64,000 nt of DNA from Candidatus Aminicenantota bacterium (GTDB taxonomy: Bacteria > Acidobacteriota > Aminicenantia > Aminicenantales > Aminicenantaceae), in NCBI GenBank assembly GCA_016927475.1, contig JAFGMO010000071.1, positions 1-64,000 of the forward strand, written 5' to 3'. How positions within the stretch are numbered: the first letter of the stretch is position 1; every line of letters starts with the position of its first letter. The notes under the pieces are model-generated. The model was not told the origin of the DNA. It made no database searches and saw only the letters and a list, made by a program, of their open reading frames with translations. Position numbers and translations under genes: made by a program. Shown in pieces: positions 59,253-64,000 of the stretch.

Positions 59253-62075
59253 ATGAAAAAATTAAAGGGAAAAAGCATAATCTCCCGAACCATCAAATTT
59301 GCCGTCGTTTCTTTGTTGATTGTTTTTCCGGCATACGGGGAAAATATCCGCTTTAAAAAAATCGAAACGCGGCACGGCCTTTCCCAATCCGTGGTTACGG
59401 ATATTCTGCAGGACCATATCGGTTTTTTGTGGATAGGCACTCTGGACGGACTCAATAAATATGACGGTATAACGATAAGTGTTTACAAGAACGATCCGGA
59501 TAAACCGGACAGCCTTGACAGCAATGAAATCGCCTCCATCATGGAAGACGGGGATCAAAATCTTTGGGTCAGCACCGCTTCGGGTACACTCAACAGATAT
59601 GACCGGGAAAAGGACAGTTTTATCCGCTACCCGCTGAAGACTTTTTTGGCCCAGGAAGAACCGATCATCTCCATAACAAAATTGATTGAGGATGCGAAAA
59701 AACGAATCTGGGTGGGAACAAAAAACAGAGGGCTCATCAGATGTGCCTATGATGCGGAATCGGAGAACCTTCTCGATGTTATTACCTTCCATTCGGACAA
59801 ATCAATCCCAGATAGTTTATCCCATGACTATATCCGGGATTTGCTCATTGACCGCAACGGAAACCTGTGGATCGGAACATTCGGAGGGGGCATCAATATC
59901 TTTGATGATAAAAACAACCGCTTTATCCATACCTTGAATGATCCGGATACAACAGAGAGTCTTTCCAGCAATGTTATTCTTTCCCTCTATGAGGATTCAT
60001 TGGGAACGATCTGGGTTGGAACCGATTCAGGGCTGAATGAGCTTGTTTTTTACAAAGGAAATGATACTCCCGCGGTTTTCAAAAGGTATCGGCATGATAA
60101 GGAGAATCCTTCAAGCCTCGGTCATGATTACGTGTATGCCATTGCTGAAGACAAATCCGGCGGATTATGGCTCGGAACTTATGGTGGAGGCCTCGACTTT
60201 TTAGAACGGGGCAATGATACTTTCACCCACTTCCAGCATGATCCCTCAGATAACGAAAGCATAAGCAGCGATACGATCCTTTCGCTTTTCCGTGACCGCT
60301 CCCAGCTTATATGGGCCGGCACCCTTGGTGGCGGACTCAATAAGATTTTCTCAATGGAAAAAAGATTTGCTCATTTCAAGGCGGAGGATAATAATCCCGA
60401 CAAGCTGGATGCCGATATGGTCTTTTCCCTTTATGAAGATAAGAAGGGCATCGTTTACATCGGAACCAACAAGGGAATATTTCTTCTTCACCGTAACAAA
60501 GAAAAGGCGTACAAACCATGGCTGCTTCCCGGACTGCCCGAGGTTAGCAACTCAAGCCGGATAAAAGCCTTAAAAGCCGGTACTGACGGCCATTTATGGA
60601 TTGGATCATTCGGATTTGGATTGATACGATGGGACTTATCGGCCGGCAGGATGGATCAATTTTACGGGAAATACTCCAAAAAAAACGGGCTGAGTAGCAA
60701 CTATATCAATACCATATGTGTCGACAAGGCAGGTTTTATCTGGGTGGGAACGGAAGACGCCGGATTGAACAGAATAAATCCCGAAAACGCGGCATTAAAC
60801 GAATCTTTAACCTTTCACTTCTTTTATGACCCGGCTGAGACAAAAAGTCTATCCGATAATAATGTTCGCTGCCTCTTCGAGGATTTAGAAGAAAACATAT
60901 GGATCGGCACACGCCATGGCGGATTGAACAAGATAGAATGCTCTCAAAAAACAAAACGTCATCCCGAATTTTTTCATTTTAAAAATGATCCCGACAATCC
61001 AAATTCCATAAGCGCCAACCACATCCTTTCGATATATGAGAGTCAAAGCGGCAACTTTTGGATTGGGACTTCAGGCGGAGGGTTGAATAGGTTTGACAGG
61101 GAAAACCAAACCTTTATTCATTATACGGAAAAAGATGGATTGTCCGGCAACACGGTTTACGGCATCGAAGAGGATGAAGAGGGCCGATTGTGGTTGAGCA
61201 CGAACAGAGGAATCTCACGATTCGATCCCCGGATAGATTCTTTTATCCGCTATGATATGGATGCCGGGCTTCAGGATCGGGAATTCAATGCGGGAGCTTA
61301 TTACAAAAACAGCCGCGGGGAAATATTTTTCGGGGGAATCAACGGATTTAATGTTTTTGATCCTGATAAAAAGAAAAAAAATCTGTATCATCCCCCACTG
61401 GTAGTCACAAAACTGCTGTTGGAAAACAGCATGGATGGAAAAGAACTCATCCGAAAGAACCAAAAAAATCCTGAAGAAATGGAAGTGCACCTGCCCTATA
61501 AACACCGGTCATTCAGCATCCGGTTCGCTTCACTGGATTTCACCAGGCCGTCCGAAAATCAGTATGCCTACCGGGTCGAGCCCGTTGACGAGAATTGGCA
61601 TTTTCTCGGATTCAAGAACGAGGTATCCTTTTCCCATTTGAAACCAGGAAGATATACGATCAGAATAAAAGGAACCAATTCCGACGGAATATGGAGCCGG
61701 CATGAAGCTTCCATAAATCTACGCATCTCCCCCCTATTCTGGAAATCGCCGTTATTTTCGGCTTTACTATTTGTTTTCCTAATGGTCTCCCTTTATACGG
61801 CCGTCAAAATCAGGGCCCGTTTTTTATTCCTGAAAAAAGAACACAAGATTGATATTCTCGCTGTTTTAAATACGTACGACCTCAGTAAACGGGAGTTAGA
61901 GATTGTAGAGCACATCATCCGCGGAAAAAGCAACAACGAAATCGCAGATACCCTCTTTATCTCCCAAGGAACCGTAAAAAATCATATCTATAATATTTTT
62001 AAAAAACTAAGGGTGAAAAACCGCATCCAGGTCATTCAGCTTCTGCGTAAAAAAAGCCATAAGAATATTCTATAA
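59253..62075 (+). CDS. Membrane-bound propeller-LuxR one-component regulator
   Basis: A 940-residue regulator. N-terminal signal anchor (FAVVSLLIVFPAYG), then two seven-bladed-type propellers made of about fourteen Reg_prop repeats (FLWIGTLDGLNKYD, NLWIGTFGGGINIFDD, IWIGTRHGGLNKIE), then a Y_Y_Y domain near 765-825 (QYAYRVEPVDENW), a helix near 835-853 (FSALLFVFLMVSLYTAV), and a LuxR-type HTH at 877-940 (LSKRELEIVEHIIRGKSNNE, FISQGTVKNHIYNIFKKLRV). No histidine-kinase or receiver domain is present, so signal passes directly from the periplasm to the HTH. Targets unknown; the divergent esterase-porin-peptidase run is a candidate. Confidence 0.93.
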   Translation: MKKLKGKSIISRTIKFAVVSLLIVFPAYGENIRFKKIETRHGLSQSVVTDILQDHIGFLWIGTLDGLNKYDGITISVYKNDPDKPDSLDSNEIASIMEDGDQNLWVSTASGTLNRYDREKDSFIRYPLKTFLAQEEPIISITKLIEDAKKRIWVGTKNRGLIRCAYDAESENLLDVITFHSDKSIPDSLSHDYIRDLLIDRNGNLWIGTFGGGINIFDDKNNRFIHTLNDPDTTESLSSNVILSLYEDSLGTIWVGTDSGLNELVFYKGNDTPAVFKRYRHDKENPSSLGHDYVYAIAEDKSGGLWLGTYGGGLDFLERGNDTFTHFQHDPSDNESISSDTILSLFRDRSQLIWAGTLGGGLNKIFSMEKRFAHFKAEDNNPDKLDADMVFSLYEDKKGIVYIGTNKGIFLLHRNKEKAYKPWLLPGLPEVSNSSRIKALKAGTDGHLWIGSFGFGLIRWDLSAGRMDQFYGKYSKKNGLSSNYINTICVDKAGFIWVGTEDAGLNRINPENAALNESLTFHFFYDPAETKSLSDNNVRCLFEDLEENIWIGTRHGGLNKIECSQKTKRHPEFFHFKNDPDNPNSISANHILSIYESQSGNFWIGTSGGGLNRFDRENQTFIHYTEKDGLSGNTVYGIEEDEEGRLWLSTNRGISRFDPRIDSFIRYDMDAGLQDREFNAGAYYKNSRGEIFFGGINGFNVFDPDKKKKNLYHPPLVVTKLLLENSMDGKELIRKNQKNPEEMEVHLPYKHRSFSIRFASLDFTRPSENQYAYRVEPVDENWHFLGFKNEVSFSHLKPGRYTIRIKGTNSDGIWSRHEASINLRISPLFWKSPLFSALLFVFLMVSLYTAVKIRARFLFLKKEHKIDILAVLNTYDLSKRELEIVEHIIRGKSNNEIADTLFISQGTVKNHIYNIFKKLRVKNRIQVIQLLRKKSHKNIL

Positions 62076-62123
62076 GGCTGTAACCATCAAGTTTTAACCG
62101 GCATTAATCATTATGTACTCGGA

Positions 62124-63377
62124 TCAATATGAAAAATAACCCAATCTGTGAGAAACGGCGTATTTTTTGTCCTTAACAACTACTTTGATATTTTTAAAAC
62201 TTCCGTCGGGCTCATATTCTTTGGGTGTATAATACAGGAGATAATAATTTTCAGCAGTCTCCACAGCCTTTTTCAAAAGAACATCGGGCCTTGAGGAAAC
62301 ATCAATAAAACCTCCCGTCGAATGGGCCATTTCCTTGTAAACATTAAAAACATCTCCGGAACGCTCTTCAAAATAGATCCCCGGTTCATTTGTTTTCGGC
62401 GGCGTGAAAAACAGAAAATGGACGGATATTGAAGAATCGGCATAAGCCCTTTTGATTTTTTCGACATCGACGGTTAAATCCTCATTATGAAATCCAAATA
62501 GTTCCGTCAAGGTATGCGTGATATCGTAGTGCTCCTGGTTAAGATCTAAGTATTGATTGATGATCTTGGGATCGATTTGAGGCATGTATTCTCTCTCGTA
62601 GAATAAAAATATATATTTTTGTCCTTGTAATCCTTTCAAAAAATAGGAAAAATCCAGAAGTTTCATCTGATCGATACGCCGAAGAGTTTCCATTCGGGTA
62701 AGTTCACCTTGGTATTGAACCATGAACTCCTGAATACGCCTTCTATCATCAAAGCCGTCTCCGCTCTGAAGTTGTGATCCCATGGGCTTGTTGTTTCCCT
62801 CGGATAGGAGCGCGGTAAGATTAGCCGTAATGTTCTTCATTCTGCCGATGATACTTCTGTGTTCCGAGTTGGCCCCCTGAATATCTTTTCTTAAAATCCC
62901 CGTCAATTCCTCTTCAATAGCTTTTTTCGATTTTAGTTTCAAAGCGTTTTGTCGAAGACGATATGTCTTCAGCGGAGTGACAACCTGGAGCATATCACCG
63001 GGAAGAATAACTTCATTGACGAAAAAATTCAGGGAATTTCTCAGATAGACATTGTATTCGGACACATCAAAAAGAAGAAAAAAGTTGCGGGAAGTCTCCG
63101 GAAAATAGTTTTCCTTTCCCTCCGTCCTTTGGATAAGGCCTCTATGAACAAGATAAACCGCTTCTATCTTCTGTTTTGTTCCTTCTTCATAAATCTCAAA
63201 ATCACCGATTTTGAGATTGTTGACGAAACGGCCGTTAAAAAAAACACGCACCGGAACCTCAATATTGACAACGAGTGATTGTTCCACGAAAGATTCTTGA
63301 CCGAACATAGCCGTTTGCAACATAAATACCCCAAGCAACATGTAAAAAAGCCTCAAAAAAAACATTCTTTTAAGCAT
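62124..63377 (-). CDS. VWFA-related protein, acidobacterial type
   Basis: A 417-residue protein; ATG at 63377 follows AAAGGAGG, so the longer start at 63428 is rejected. Signal peptide LFYMLLGVFMLQTAMFG. Family entry NIEVPVRVFFNGRFVNNLKI, then VWA core NFFLLFDVSEYNVYLRN (DVSEY in place of DxSxS) and a helix-rich insert. The end VFNVYKEMAHSTGGFIDVSS, then YYLLYYTPKEYEPDGSFKNI, is the usual VWFA-related C-terminal signature. The metal motif keeps D-x-S but not the second Ser. It is shorter than the member at 1-1760. Function unknown, envelope-located. Confidence 0.85.
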   Translation of the reverse strand: MLKRMFFLRLFYMLLGVFMLQTAMFGQESFVEQSLVVNIEVPVRVFFNGRFVNNLKIGDFEIYEEGTKQKIEAVYLVHRGLIQRTEGKENYFPETSRNFFLLFDVSEYNVYLRNSLNFFVNEVILPGDMLQVVTPLKTYRLRQNALKLKSKKAIEEELTGILRKDIQGANSEHRSIIGRMKNITANLTALLSEGNNKPMGSQLQSGDGFDDRRRIQEFMVQYQGELTRMETLRRIDQMKLLDFSYFLKGLQGQKYIFLFYEREYMPQIDPKIINQYLDLNQEHYDITHTLTELFGFHNEDLTVDVEKIKRAYADSSISVHFLFFTPPKTNEPGIYFEERSGDVFNVYKEMAHSTGGFIDVSSRPDVLLKKAVETAENYYLLYYTPKEYEPDGSFKNIKVVVKDKKYAVSHRLGYFSY

Positions 63378-63461
63378 AGGCGCCTCCTTTAAACCCGCAC
63401 ATTTACATTCGCCAACCATCTCGTTCACCCTTTAAAAATTTCATCTTATGTTCAGACATGT

Positions 63462-64000
63462 TCAGATGTTTTTTGTATCTTCTATACTTTCAAGAAGCTC
63501 TTCAAGATCAAGCCTGCTCCTTTCCCACTCTTTGTAAGCTTCTTCCAAATTTTTTTTCAACCGTGCATGATTTTTCTGCAGGTCGACAACCTTATTCGAA
63601 TTTTTGTAAGTGCCCGGCGAAGCCAGATTGGACTCAATGTCCCGAATCTCCGATTCCAACCGATCGATCTCGTTTTCCCAATGTTCCGCTTCCCTGGAAA
63701 GCCGTTTTCTTTCTCCGCTTACAGCTTGCCTCGCCTGGGCTTCGATTCTTTTTTGTTCCTTTGACCTCCTGCCTTTAGGTAGCTTTTTTTTCTCCCTCTC
63801 TGCTTTTTCCTCTTTGTTCAGACCTGCCGATTCCTTTTCCTTTTTTTCCAGATAGTCTGAATAATTCCCTAAATATTCCACAATTCTTCCGTCTTTCAGC
63901 TCCCATACCCGGTTGACAAGTTTATCCAGAAAATACCGGTCGTGAGAAATGAGAAGCATGGTCCCGTCATACCGGCCAAGGGCCTGTTCCAGGGCTTCAA
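63462..64000 (-). CDS. ABC-F family ATPase (5' end off window)
   Basis: The C-terminal 179 codons of an ABC-F protein; the frame stays open to the edge. [20 protein letters not shown] is the H-switch of the second ATP-binding site, followed by [20 protein letters not shown], typical of Uup/EttA-like proteins. The rest is a long, highly charged coiled coil ([20 protein letters not shown]), which the Uup type carries at its C-terminus. ABC-F proteins act on ribosomes, in translation quality control or antibiotic protection. Upstream sequence is not visible. Confidence 0.85.
   Translation of the reverse strand, partial: EALEQALGRYDGTMLLISHDRYFLDKLVNRVWELKDGRIVEYLGNYSDYLEKKEKESAGLNKEEKAEREKKKLPKGRRSKEQKRIEAQARQAVSGERKRLSREAEHWENEIDRLESEIRDIESNLASPGTYKNSNKVVDLQKNHARLKKNLEEAYKEWERSRLDLEELLESIEDTKNI

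Overview
The window reads as chromosome of an uncultured Gram-negative bacterium, most like Acidobacteriota or Candidatus Aminicenantes. This is inferred from gene content: two VWFA-related proteins of the acidobacterial type, four large FtsX/MacB-like permeases (two with the PadR-associated N-terminal prefix), a zinc-ribbon Ser/Thr kinase with TPRs, a 6-bladed propeller protein, a membrane-bound propeller/LuxR regulator, and several lipoproteins and outer-membrane barrels. No rRNA, tRNA or CRISPR array was seen. There is no 16S or marker gene, so placement is tentative.

Layout. 1-4.6 kb: VWFA-related protein (cut by the edge) and an FtsX permease. 4.7-5.7 kb: a small winged-helix/nucleotidyltransferase pair behind a striking 21-bp-phased operator. 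5.8-8.7 kb: two tandem SH3-plus-barrel paralogs, with palindromic repeat arms and a fossil start region of a third copy. 8.7-12.1 kb: penicillin-acylase-type hydrolase and a Cys/Met PLP enzyme. 12.3-24.4 kb: an AT-rich accessory island holding an HNH nuclease, a frameshifted HEPN-type protein, a PD-(D/E)XK nuclease split by an in-frame TAG, a methyltransferase stub joined to a MntA/HepT toxin-antitoxin pair, a propeller lipoprotein-like gene, an AbiEi/AbiEii pair with a radical SAM gene bracketed by direct repeats, a second PD-(D/E)XK protein and a membrane protein. Two dispersed repeat families lie inside it. 24.5-33.3 kb: metabolic and envelope genes (E2-type acyltransferase, ferritin-VIT1 fusion, adenosine deaminase, phosphoesterase, GNAT, serpin, M23 lipoprotein). 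33.3-39.7 kb: dienelactone hydrolase, L,D-transpeptidase, GH88 with a broken BNR_4 gene, CDF-NifX fusion, barrel-like protein and a second M23 lipoprotein. 39.8-64 kb: Ser/Thr kinase, FtsX permease, nitroreductase, PD40 propeller, enoyl-CoA hydratase, HEAT protein, RRM protein with terminator, PadR-permease-permease operon, S33 hydrolase, porin-like protein, esterase-TPR, propeller-LuxR regulator, second VWFA protein and an ABC-F ATPase (cut by the edge).

How it fits together. Much of the window concerns the cell envelope: lipoproteins, barrels, L,D-transpeptidase, M23-fold proteins and MacB-like permeases. The 12-24 kb island looks like a decaying defence/toxin-antitoxin cluster: nuclease and modification genes are broken, while the toxin-antitoxin pairs are intact. 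The most testable new leads are the repeat-bracketed AbiE plus radical SAM unit, the phased-operator winged-helix/nucleotidyltransferase pair, and the repeat-flanked SH3-barrel paralogs.
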